Shown here piece by piece: positions 1 through 10,000 of a stretch of DNA of 30,663 nt. The position numbers and the translations under genes are program-made. Position 1 is the stretch's first letter, and each line of letters starts with the position of its first letter. Origin of the DNA: Spongospora subterranea. Lineage: Eukaryota > Endomyxa > Phytomyxea > Plasmodiophorida > Plasmodiophoridae. A model generated the notes under the pieces. That model searched no databases, had not been told where the DNA came from, and worked only from the letters and a program-made list of their open reading frames with translations. The DNA is taken from the NCBI GenBank assembly GCA_900404475.1, contig OUQQ01000383.1, positions 1-30,663 on the forward strand, read 5' to 3'.

Positions 1-279
1 TTGGTCGTGATTGGAACCATAACGAATCAGTTTGCGTTCAGTTCTGGCAATTCTCTGACACAAGGGACTTAGGCCGCGACCGTACGTTGAGGCACACCAA
101 GAACATGGATCATGAATCGCCACTATGATTCTGCGGAGGTTGTCAAGTGCGCATTTGGCCAACAAGTCCAAGCGTCAAGAGTGAGTTGTAGTCAGGCAAG
201 ACACGATCCTCATGACCAAGAATAATTTAGGCGCTTAACATTACATCTTGTTTCGTTACTTTGACTTGAAAAGTGACGT

Positions 280-1878
280 ATGGAATCACGAGGAAGGAAG
301 CGATATCACTGTGATACAAATCTCACTCAATCAGAGTCTCCGCCCAATACTGTTCAAAAACCCAATCGCTTAACCCAACCGCAATGGCTAGTGGATGCTA
401 TTAACTTGGAACTACAAAAGCAGCAACAGTTGAAAGAGACTGAAAGGGTGGGCTTAGAAGACCAAACTGCCGACGACCACGACATTGAATTATCAGAAGA
501 TCAGGCATGGAAACGGCAGGACGTTTCGTTTAAGACCTTGTTTAACTTCCCGTTCTTTAGGTTCGATTTCCAACTCCTGCACAACCAGTACTTAGCAGTA
601 GTCCAATACTACCCATTAGTTCCTCCAACCGTGAAACTGTAAATATAATTCCACCATATATCTCCACCGTCGCTTCCGTGTCGCGCTGTGGCTGTCGAAG
701 TGTAGATGAATTTGAGCGGGTGAGAACGATCAGTGAAGGAGCATATGGAGTTGTTCATGAAGCTATAGATAAAGCCACCAAAGAAGGTACAACATTTTTG
801 ATATTCTTTGCCTCAGTGTAAAGAAATTTATTTTCAGTGGTGGCGTTGAAGAAAATCAAAATAGATTCCCAAGCAGCTGGGTTTCCTGTGACATCTCTTC
901 GCGAAATTAACATATTAATGTCGCTACGGCATCCTAACTTGGTTGAACTTCGTGAAATAGTCGTTGGAAGACGTCCTGGTCAAGTATTCATGGTGATGGA
1001 GTATATGACTCATGAGGTTGTATTTTCCGTAGCGGAAGCAGGCTCTGTCGGCAATCAATAACATTGTGATTAGGTCAAGTCGTTGATCAAGGCCAAAAAG
1101 GAGCCATTCTCCCAGAGTGAAGTCAAGTGTCTTCTATTACAGCTTCTACGCGGTGTCGCATATTTGCATTCTCATTGGGTTATTCATCGAGATTTAAAAA
1201 CAACAAATCTTTTACTGGATAACCATGGCGTATTGAAAATCTGTGACCTTGGCCTTGCTAGAAGATTTGGCGATCCATTAAAGCCGTATTCGCCTCTTGT
1301 CGTCACATTGTGGTATAGATCGCCTGAATTATTATTAGGTGAGTCCTGCCCTCAGATTTCTTCCTTCTTCTGTTTTAAACTAATAGTGGTTTAGGGTCGC
1401 CGTTGTATAGTACAGCAGTGGATATGTGGAGCGTTGGGTGTATCTTTGCTGAGTTCTTAACCAAAACACCTTTATTTGAAGGGGCCCAGGGTGAACTGGA
1501 TCAATTGCACAGAATATTCTCCATCGTTGGCTCGCCGTCAGAATCTTCGTGGCCTGGCTATTCCAAACTTCCCCACGCCCAAAACTGGACTTGGAAACCA
1601 GCTAAAGGTTAAGGACCCGATGCTGCACTTGTTATCTTTACGTTGATTTTTTTATTTCAGGACGGCTTGCCGAACTTTTTCCCCGAAGATCAGTTACAAG
1701 TGCTTCTTATCTCTCGGAAAAAGGATTAGATCTTCTATCGAAACTCCTAGCGTTAGATCCATCCCGGCGAATATCAGCCAAGGATGCGCTAGATCACGAT
1801 TGGTTCAAAGAGCCGCCTAAAGCGCAAGATCCTTCTATGATATCTATAACGGTTCCTGCGATATTAAAGGGAAAATAG
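280..1878 (+). CDS. CDK11: CDK11 (PITSLRE)-type cyclin-dependent kinase, 6 exons
   Basis: Exons are 280-522, 561-786, 838-1016, 1074-1338, 1395-1607 and 1661-1878; all phases agree and give 447 residues. Residues 1-131 are a polar N-terminal extension. The kinase domain starts near residue 132 with the CDK11-like lead-in [10 protein letters not shown], then the glycine loop EGAYGVV, the ATP lysine in VVALKK, and the cyclin-binding helix [10 protein letters not shown], a one-residue variant of PITSLRE. The catalytic loop is [11 protein letters not shown], the activation segment ends [14 protein letters not shown], and [14 protein letters not shown] follows. In animals this family phosphorylates splicing and transcription factors with cyclin L. 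The Mg-binding DFG is DLG here. The long RE-rich region of animal CDK11 is absent, so this is a short form. CDK10 is the alternative; the CRSV lead-in and C-lobe fit CDK11 better. The first intron (38 nt) is the least certain. Confidence 0.88.
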
Positions 1879-2365
1879 GTGCTTTCTGTATCCCCTAGCT
1901 GCTAATTGATTGGAAGGACTTTTTACAAATTTCAACGCATATCATACATATTTAATTAACATCCAATTTTGAGAATTTGAAGATGAGCGTTGTCCGATCT
2001 TTCTAATTAGTACTATACATCGCTTGATGTAATTGGTTTTCCCTAATTATATATTTACAAATGATGCAATTTCTGGTTAATTTAGCGGCGTTCTCACGAC
2101 AACAGAGTAAGTAGATCAAAGAGACGTGCGATTAGGTACAGACATTGTGTTTTTATTCGAAATACGAATCAGCGAATTAGATACGGTGTTTGGCCAGTGG
2201 AGTCACCGTTACCGTTACGGTATACCACCTGAAGTTGATAACCAACCATTACGGCCGCTGTTAGCCTGTTACACATGCCCAGGTGACAGACAGGGACTAC
2301 CAACCCAACCGTTAAGCCTCTTCTGCTGCACATGCCCGGAGATATATAGTCCATCTGCCCGGATC
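1879..2365. other. Intergenic region between CDK11 and RMD5 genes
   Basis: No convincing gene. A frame from about 2126 is open into the RMD5 start but has no ATG before 2366, so I treat it as 5' leader. A weak imperfect direct repeat (about 2240-2283 against 2300-2342, both ending in an ACATGCCC-type block) lies in this leader. The rest is AT-rich. Confidence 0.5.
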
Positions 2366-3803
2366 ATGGATTATGACCAAATCAATCCGTTCCTCTCGCA
2401 ACTCCAAACGCTTCTCGATTCCACAAGTTCGTTATTGGCTTACTCGGTTCCACAACTGAGTCAAGCCGCGGGGACATTCCGAGCTATGGCTGACGCCATC
2501 GACTCGGATAAACCATCACCTTTGGGAGACCCGTCCAATCTCCTGAAATCCCTGCGAAAAGAGTGATTAGACATTACCACGATGTATGGGTTCGTTCAGT
2601 TCATTATATGGTTAGGTTGGCCACGGTTTTGAAAAATCAAAGCGCAGAAGTCACTTCGTTCAGTGAGAGTTTTGAAACGGTGATCTTTGAATCCCTCAAC
2701 GCTTAATAACTATAACTCTTCCTAACGTTGAATTCAGGAATTTACAAAAAATTCGCTAGTTCTGCCCTACCCGGTGCTTGATTCAGCACTCTTAGATCGT
2801 ATAATTGTCCATCATTTGCTTAGATCTGGTGAAATAGAATCAGCGAATTTGTTGATTGAGGAAACCAAAATGAATGTCTCCGTCGATCATCGGTTTATCG
2901 TTTTGCAATCGTTGCTCACTTCTCTTAAAGAAAAAGACACAATGCCGTGTATCAAGTTGGTTGTCGAATCTCTTGCTCTTTTTAGCGCGACATTTGATTT
3001 GAACTAACAGCTGGTGCGAAAGTCGGGCTGATCGCACTGCCATTAAAGAGATGGAGTTCTTCTTACATCGAATGGAGTATTTACGGTTTATCAGCCGAAA
3101 ACAAATCAAAGCAGCAATTGTGTATGCCAGACGTGAATTTCCTCCTCTTTTCTCATTGTTCTGTAAGGCTGGATATTTTGTTGACATTACGGCCTATTCT
3201 TTCTAAACGGCAAATCGCAGCGTCGCAGATAGGCAAGCTGATGGGCATGCTGATGTTCGTCCGATCTTCGAATCCTTGTCATATGTTCGATAGCGACACC
3301 GAGTGGAAACATCTGCAGCGCCTGTTCATTTCGACTTTTTGCAAAGACATGGGTTTATCCAAGGAAAGTCCTTTACTGGTCTGGTAAGAACGTTGTCCTT
3401 GTATTGGAACTTCGCTAATTTAATTCAGCGTGGCGGCGAGCCAAATCGCTTTGCCGCATCTGAGCAAAATTAATTCGATGCATTCAAAATGCGGTTCACT
3501 TAATATGGCGAACAAGTCCACTCCGGTACAACATTCTCACAAAATTTCCAGCAAGTTGATTTATATCTACATTAGGTTGCGATAGATCTCTCTCGTCAAT
3601 TTCAATACCATTCCAGCTTTGTCTGCCCTGTGTCTAAATCAGTCGACCTTCGCCCGATCCTGCTTCTATGTGGGCATGTTGTTTCTCAAGCTGCATTAGA
3701 CAGGATTCACCGAATAGAACGCCGATCTCAATCAACGGCTTTCAGGTGCCCGTATTGCTCTGTTGAGTCTGCAAATTTAAATACTATTAAACTTCGATTT
3801 TGA
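2366..3803 (+). CDS. RMD5: RMD5/GID2-type catalytic subunit of the GID/CTLH E3 ubiquitin ligase, 7 exons
   Basis: Exons are 2366-2532, 2571-2679, 2738-2955, 3011-3162, 3221-3383, 3429-3525 and 3576-3803, giving 377 residues; human RMD5A is about 391. After an N-terminal coiled stretch comes a LisH-like segment (LDSALLDRIIVHHLLRSGEI), a CTLH-like helical region, and a conserved ESPL motif. The C-terminal degenerate RING begins FVCPVSKSVDLRPILLLCGH and ends FRCPYC, with the short CP..CGH..CPYC layout of RMD5 and MAEA. In yeast and animals this protein pairs with GID9/MAEA to form the catalytic RING dimer of the complex that degrades gluconeogenic enzymes and other targets. The ATG at 2366 is the first in frame. 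Introns have clear branch sites (for example CCTAAC before 2737). The first intron has two in-frame acceptors 9 nt apart; I chose the one giving 38 nt. Confidence 0.9.
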
Positions 3804-3822
3804 TCCAACGACATATCGACAC

Positions 3823-4011
3823 CTAATTGGCGCCAGTACGTACAACTCTATCAACGAAGGCAGTGACATCTAACTTCTTGGCCTTAGGTCTGCTTACGAA
3901 AGTAACAAGAAAAAGTATCTTGCAGCGAACAGAGGCAGCCCTCATTTTCTTTGAATTAGGCGTAGCAGCAGTGTCAGCCGGATCGCTCAAAAAACGACCT
4001 GGCTTTATCAT
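3823..4011 (-). CDS. Possible small hypothetical protein, 62 aa
   Basis: An ATG-started frame fills most of the 301-nt gap between the convergent RMD5 and ZW10 genes. The product is basic, with MIKPGRFLSDPADTAATPN at the start and KAKKLDVTAFVDRVV near the end. I recognise no family. The opposite strand is also open here but has no ATG, so chance openness is possible. It may be a real small gene, or just shared 3' UTR. Confidence 0.3.
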   Translation of the reverse strand: MIKPGRFLSDPADTAATPNSKKMRAASVRCKILFLVTFVSRPKAKKLDVTAFVDRVVRTGAN

Positions 4012-4104
4012 CGAATAATGTAGAATAAATATTGTTGTTTATGGTATGAGTAAGGATATAAAAATTTAAGGTGTAACTCTCTCACCAGCAGCGTATCGAT
4101 TTCG

Positions 4105-6224
4105 TCACTTCGAATGAGATCTGCGATCCCTCAATTCTATGAGCGATTGTCTTTTTCGAGATGGCTCAAAGAGAGCTGAAATTAACGACCGGATTTCCTT
4201 GTGGGTGAATACATCCAACTTACCAGCATCGCAGTCGATCAGGAGACAGTTCAATGATTGATCAGGATGTAATATACCCTGTAATACTTGGAACCTTTTC
4301 CAAACCGCCTCAAACCGAGAACACAACTCTGATGATTCAGGAAAGTGAAACTCGCTCACAAAATCACTTAGGATGCTAAGGGCGGCGAACGTTCGATTAG
4401 CGGATTCCAGGGGAATGTCAGACCGACAGAGTATGCATTGGACCATGGGCTCCATAACTGTTGACAGCAGATGAAGCAGAATTTGCTGCGTCGAATCCTC
4501 GGGCAGCGTCGAGCTCAAAACTGAGCGCAAAGTATTCCATTCGCGAACCTGAGCCGTAAGACATAAGATGATGGCGTCATAATCCTTTTTCTGAGAGATG
4601 TTCGCGAACCCATCTAGTCGAGTGAACATTTTCTCGGCGGATTCCTTTAGCGACTGGTACTGAGCACAGATGACTTGGCGTCCATAATCAGCAAGATCGC
4701 TAACCATGTCGATGAAGGTCTCCCTAACATACATAACAACGCATCGAGCGACATGATGCGCTAAGAATAAGCAATCATTTCCAAATAGAAATGGAAGAAC
4801 AGGAGCAGATTTAAAAGCATGCTCGTGATAAAGTGGCCGGATCGACATGAACATGAACAAAATGTCGCGAGCAGTCTGATCAAAATGACAGATGACGACA
4901 TCAGAAATGCAACCTTGCTGGTCTAATAGAGCATGTATAAGCAAAGCGCAATCAACAGCATTAGCTGTGAACCCTATCCCTGGGTTGTCGCTCACGAATT
5001 CGCTGGTGACGCGGCTGCAGAAACGAGCTGAGCGCTCTGGAATCTGGTCCGTTGAAAGATGAGATTCAACCGACCACATCGGGAAGCTGTCATCCATAAC
5101 CACATTGCGCGCCTTCGATAAAAACTGAATTGACAGATTAGAACAAAATTTTGCCTGAATTTGCTCAATAAAGTCATCAAGTGGAGTACAATCGAATTCA
5201 TGAATAAAATGGCATGCACGTAAACTGTAATGAAAGTCGTCGACGGCGGAAGTTAGGGCGCTGGCGAATCGTTCCAAATCAAGATATTGAACTGGTAAAG
5301 AAGGCGATACGATTCGATCGACGATGTCTCGAGACAGAAAAGGCCATAAATGCCTGGCGATGTGCGCCATTGTTAGTGGGCATCTTTGGCATACGTCATC
5401 GTACAGAACCGCTATTAGGGATGATATGACACGCAATCCTGAATTGAAGATGAGCAAGTGAGATGTTAATGGATAAAACATGACACTGACGATGGACGAC
5501 ATCGAGGTCAGGGGACATCGAAGTGGTCGTCGGTCTTCGCAACTTGATCACAATGACCCGATCTGAATCTGTCCGGCGAATTTCGGTGAACGTGCCATTG
5601 GCAACTGGGTTGAAGAACTCGGTGTACATCTGATCGCTCAATGGAATAATTGCCTACACATCAGGATTCAGAGGAGCACCTGATTATAACACAGGGTCAA
5701 ATTACCTTATCAATATCAGCCACATCAAGAACAGCAATAGCGTCATTGAACTGCGATATCAAAGGTAGTTTTTTCTTTGTCAATGTAATCGTTTGTTTGC
5801 TGAACTTGATACAATCAAACAGAGTTCGTGACAGGAGGCGATCACGGATGAAACAATCAGAATAAGCTCTCACGGATTCGGCAGCTTCCGTTTGAGAGTT
5901 ATCGCCAACCGTGACCAACTCAGCTAAGCGATTGAGATTGACCCTAAGCTGGTGAAGGTGTTGGGCTTCCACCACGACGTCCACGTCGTTGTTTTGCGGC
6001 TCACAGCATGCATTGTAAAGCAAAACCGCTTCTTCAGCTCTCTCAATGAAAGATAACTCTAATAGGTTATTTTCAAGACGTTTCAGATCGTAGCGGGTTT
6101 GTTTCTCCAAATTCATGAATGATGAGCGCACTTGATCCGCCATGGCGCTAGTTTTGCCGAAATCCTGAAGTAGCGTGCTCGCTGCGCGTTGAACACATTC
6201 TACGATATCTTTGTTTGATGCCAT
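4105..6224 (-). CDS. ZW10: ZW10 (Dsl1/RZZ complex) tethering and kinetochore protein, 3 exons
   Basis: Read on the minus strand, exons are 6224-5706, 5653-5491 and 5438-4105, joined by two 52-nt introns with agreeing phases; the product is 671 residues. The N-terminal half is helical (for example LEKQTRYDLKRLENNLLEL). The strongest family match is FGNDCLFLAHHVAR, the counterpart of the conserved NDC(M/L)(Y/F)xAHH block, and the C-terminal KEIRSLISALFEPSRKRQ. ZW10 acts with RINT1 and NAG in tethering Golgi-to-ER vesicles, and in animals with Rod and Zwilch in the mitotic checkpoint. Human ZW10 is about 779 residues, so this one is short. The frame stays open upstream to about 6296 with plausible ZW10-like helix (KLFVYQDELKLS), so an extra 5' exon is likely and the true start may lie upstream of 6224. 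Confidence 0.87.
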
Positions 6225-6347
6225 CGACAGTTTTAGCTCATCCTGATACACGAACAATTTATTTGAAAATTCGCACGTTTCCTTAACCGAGTACAAAATT
6301 TGAAAAAAATGTTAGAGTATAAACCAGGGCGATTATGCAGATGAATG

Positions 6348-6694
6348 ATGACGTCAAGGTACCATATAATGGCGTAAAGCCGAATCGACAATGGCAAGGC
6401 CATCTGTCAACAAATCAACTTTGTCATCGAATAATTCAGGAACAGCCAATCTCAAGTCCGATTCGATCATTTCCATGTCCCGGTGGAGAGATGTTCTCTA
6501 TCCCAACCCCTCCCGCTCTTTTATCCACGGGCACTGCAGGGGCCCATGGAAATCAATGCGCTTCGCACCAGCGCCTCTATTTCAGGCGGATTCAGTTGTC
6601 ATATTCACGCAGACCTCGTCCTCGCATATCTACAGGAGGTGTAGTCGTTTCACCTATGGCTGTGCCTAATCAGGCTTATCCAGTAAAACATTGA
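6348..6694 (+). CDS. Possible small spliced gene, product unknown
   Basis: A tentative model: exons 6348-6373, 6440-6638 and 6674-6694, giving 81 residues, or 74 if the ATG at 6369 is used. The middle exon is open and protein-like (HVPVERCSLSQPLPLFYPRA, then GGFSCHIHADLVLAYLQE). Acceptors TTCAG and CCTAATCAG look good, and the second intron would be 35 nt. Two other frames are also open across the same stretch (6335-6694 and 6391-6669), so the right frame is not certain. I recognise no family. It would be divergent from ZW10 with a short shared promoter. Confidence 0.3.
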
Positions 6695-6860
6695 TTCATA
6701 TTGTAATCTATCGAAGATTGAATGTATATTAATGTCGAAAATCCAGAGAAAGATTTTTATTGTCCATAACATATGGCGTTACGTTGACGATTTTTGTGAT
6801 TTTGTCAAGTTAACCAATTATGCTGCCAATGAAGCAACCGCTACTGTGAGTCGATTGAGA

Positions 6861-6978
6861 CCCGACCATACATTTTTCCATTCGTCAACTGACGACAATA
6901 ACCCGACCATATATATATCTTCATGACGACAATAATCCGACCATATATATATATTCATTCGCCAACTGATCACAATAA
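6861..6978. repeat. AT-rich degenerate tandem repeat, three units
   Basis: Three head-to-tail units start with CCGACCAT, continue through a (TA)-rich run and end in CACAATAA or GACAATAA: 6861-6901 (41 nt), 6902-6935 (34 nt) and 6936-6978 (43 nt). The first and third also share a CATTCG(T/C)CAACTGA block that the second lacks. It occupies most of the 379-nt space (6695-7073) upstream of the TPR gene. The rest of that space holds nothing I can call. Confidence 0.75.
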
Positions 6979-7073
6979 CTGATGAATTGTATCGGATCGT
7001 GTACGTCACTGTGATTATTCTCATTAATGATCCCCCTATTTTACGTGTGATGAAGTAATATATCTCTCAAATA

Positions 7074-10000
7074 ATGGATAGTCGCCGTCGACAGCGAAAT
7101 TCTGTTCCATCGATATATCCTCGACAACCGGCATCAGCTGAACGCAAATCAAGCGACTCTCGTCCCCGTAAGCTGAGTGATTTTCAAAAGCTACTACCGC
7201 TCGATGATGTGGATAAGCTAATCGAATGGCTACGATTTCACCTACAATGGAAAGAATACCACGACATTATTGGCAGATTGATGTCGCTACGACAACGTTA
7301 TAGATTTCCGCCAAACATTACATTGATTTTAGCAATTTCTTTGATTCGAACAAACGATTGCTCTGCCNAGCTACTACCGCTCGATGATGTGGATAAGCTA
7401 ATCGAATGGCTACGATTTCACCTACAATGGAAAGAATACCACGACATTATTGGCAGATTGATGTCGCTACGACAACGTTATAGATTTCCGCCAAACATTA
7501 CATTGATTTTAGCAATTTCTTTAATTCGAACAAACGATTGCTCTGCCGCAATCAAATTGTTGAGCGATGTGATCGACGATAGAGACAGGTTATCTCCTGA
7601 ATCTGTGGTCGAAATTCATGTCGCTTACTGGCAGCGGGCACAGTGTTATTTGCAAATAGGTAGTATGGATCTCTATCGACAGGATTTGCAACTGTCACAA
7701 AAATTGCTGCGATTAACACACGATCGACAGCAATCTGAAACGACAATGAAATCGCTGGAGGCAACTACGCTTCATCGTATGGCGATGTGGTTCGTGGACA
7801 ACCTGGACGATTTCGGAGCCAGAACACTCTTATGTACTAGTCGATATGTCGAAAACTGGAGTAGAGCTCCACAGATGTTGCTGTATACAGCGTCGTGCAT
7901 TGAGCGACGATTGGGAAACAAAGAACAATGGTTCAACATAATCAAATCTATCCGCGTGAAATTCGCCGGCCTTGATAACTCCAATGCTGAACGTGTTATT
8001 TCGACACCGATTCTGGTTGAATTGGCTTGCATTCCTCTGTGGAATCAAAAGGAGCTTAATGAAGATCGGACGCAAGAGATCCTTGACTTCGATCAGATAT
8101 TACGGGAAAGAAGCATTCAGCCCTTACCGTTGCTCCATCTCGCAAACGCACATCTCTTGTCTGGGCAGTCGATACCGCTCTGCAGAACACTGCATCTTCT
8201 AGGGAAGTTGATGAATTCCGATTCTTATTCCGCAGCTGGTTGGTATGCGATCCACACTTGCCCTTCGCTCCAGCCCTCTTTCAACACAATCTGCGGTAAT
8301 CAACGCCTTCAACCGACCGATTTCATCTCATCCCATCTTCACGCCAGTGTTCGTGTATTAGACAATATGATTATGAGGATTGGTCCATTACCTCATCTGC
8401 TGTTCTATCGCGGTAACATCAACAAGTCGTTACGATACTGGGGCCGTGCATCTAACGACTTCAATACTCTTTATAAGACGGATCCACTGTTCATTCAACG
8501 ATACATTCACACAAACGCGGAATCGGATATTGCTGATCTGTACAATATTGTGTTTATCGATCCATTGTTATTGATTGCTGTTCGTGGCGGCGTTCCCGAG
8601 TTTGCCACTCAGACCGGGTATGACTTCAATCCGGCTGTGTCAGCGTACTGCACGGCCCTGATCAAAACCGGATCTGTTTACATGATGGATATGATGTGCC
8701 TGAGGGCTGATCTCTTACGAGAAGCGGGCACTGTCCCGGTGATGGAAGTGCAGGAGTTATATGGCAAATCGACGTCTGTTGATAGTCGTCATTTCAACAC
8801 GGTATCCAGTCTCATGTTCCTCGAGCTCCACTATGGAGATACCGTCACCGCTCTTCAACGCATAACTCCATTATTTGAAAACGGTATTATAGATATTATC
8901 AATCGATGGCGCGATTATCAACTATCGGAGTCCAATATGGGTCAGTGCTTGTTCAAATCAAGTAGTTCTACCTTGACTGAAGACTTTAAATTACAGCCGT
9001 GAAGCATCCATCTGCAAAGCCTTTTGCCAAATTTGCAGCCAAAACGGCGGTGGAAATGAGTAATACTGTTTTGCGTGAGTTAAAACTCTTCTGCTGCCAC
9101 GTGAGCGACCGTGGAGAAAATTCAGGATCTGCTAGCAGGCAGTGGAGACTGTTGAGGGCGTACATATTTAGCGCTGTTCGTTTCATGGGATCCGCAAAGT
9201 ATTCTAGAATTAAGTGGTTCCGGTCGTTGATACTCAGCCAGTTGTGTTTGATTGTTGGATCATTAAGTCATGCATTCTTACAAACTGGACACGTGCTCTT
9301 AGCACGCCAGATGATAGATCTGGTTGCGAACATGCGAAATGATGGACCCCCAACAAAAATGGAGCTTTTGATTAGGTTACAGTTAGAGCTTCGATGTGGC
9401 AGCGCGCAGGATCTCGCCACTGTCCTAGGGCTATTTTCTGCTTCTTCATTTAAAGGAGAACCTTCCGTTGATATTATCTCCACTATTACAGATCGGGTGA
9501 TCAAATTCGCCGAGTCGGATTTCGTGAAAGACCGGTCTTCCCAACTGTGTTGCTCTGATTCGCCACAAATGGCGGAACTATTACCTGGAGCAGATGATCA
9601 ATCGCTCTATGACAGAGCAATCTCTCTTATCTGCAACCATAAAGAGAGCCATTGGCTTGCTACATCTCTTTTCTATTTGGAGCAAATTTTACGGTCGAAC
9701 AAACAGTGGGTTGATCCGCTAAACCGCCGTGTGCTTCTGGCCTTGGAAAAGAAATCCTCTTCTGGAGAGGTACAAAAAAAGAAGAGTCTATCCGAGATCA
9801 CGATTGAACGGCAAAAGTTGAGTTGGGACCTTTTAAGGCGCTCAAACCTATTTCTGAGTACAAGTGCCTCTTGGGCTATTTCAGACCTATCTTTGGCGAT
9901 AACGATTGCCGATTTGGCGGACGTTCGTGTGGCTCGAGCTTTCCTAAGAAAAGATTCTCCCAAAGGGAATGAGGGGGCACTTAAGGACATAATGCGGGCA

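Noticed and set aside
2126..2365. N-terminal extension of the RMD5 reading frame
   Set aside because: The frame is open but contains no ATG, and the family N-terminus fits the ATG at 2366.
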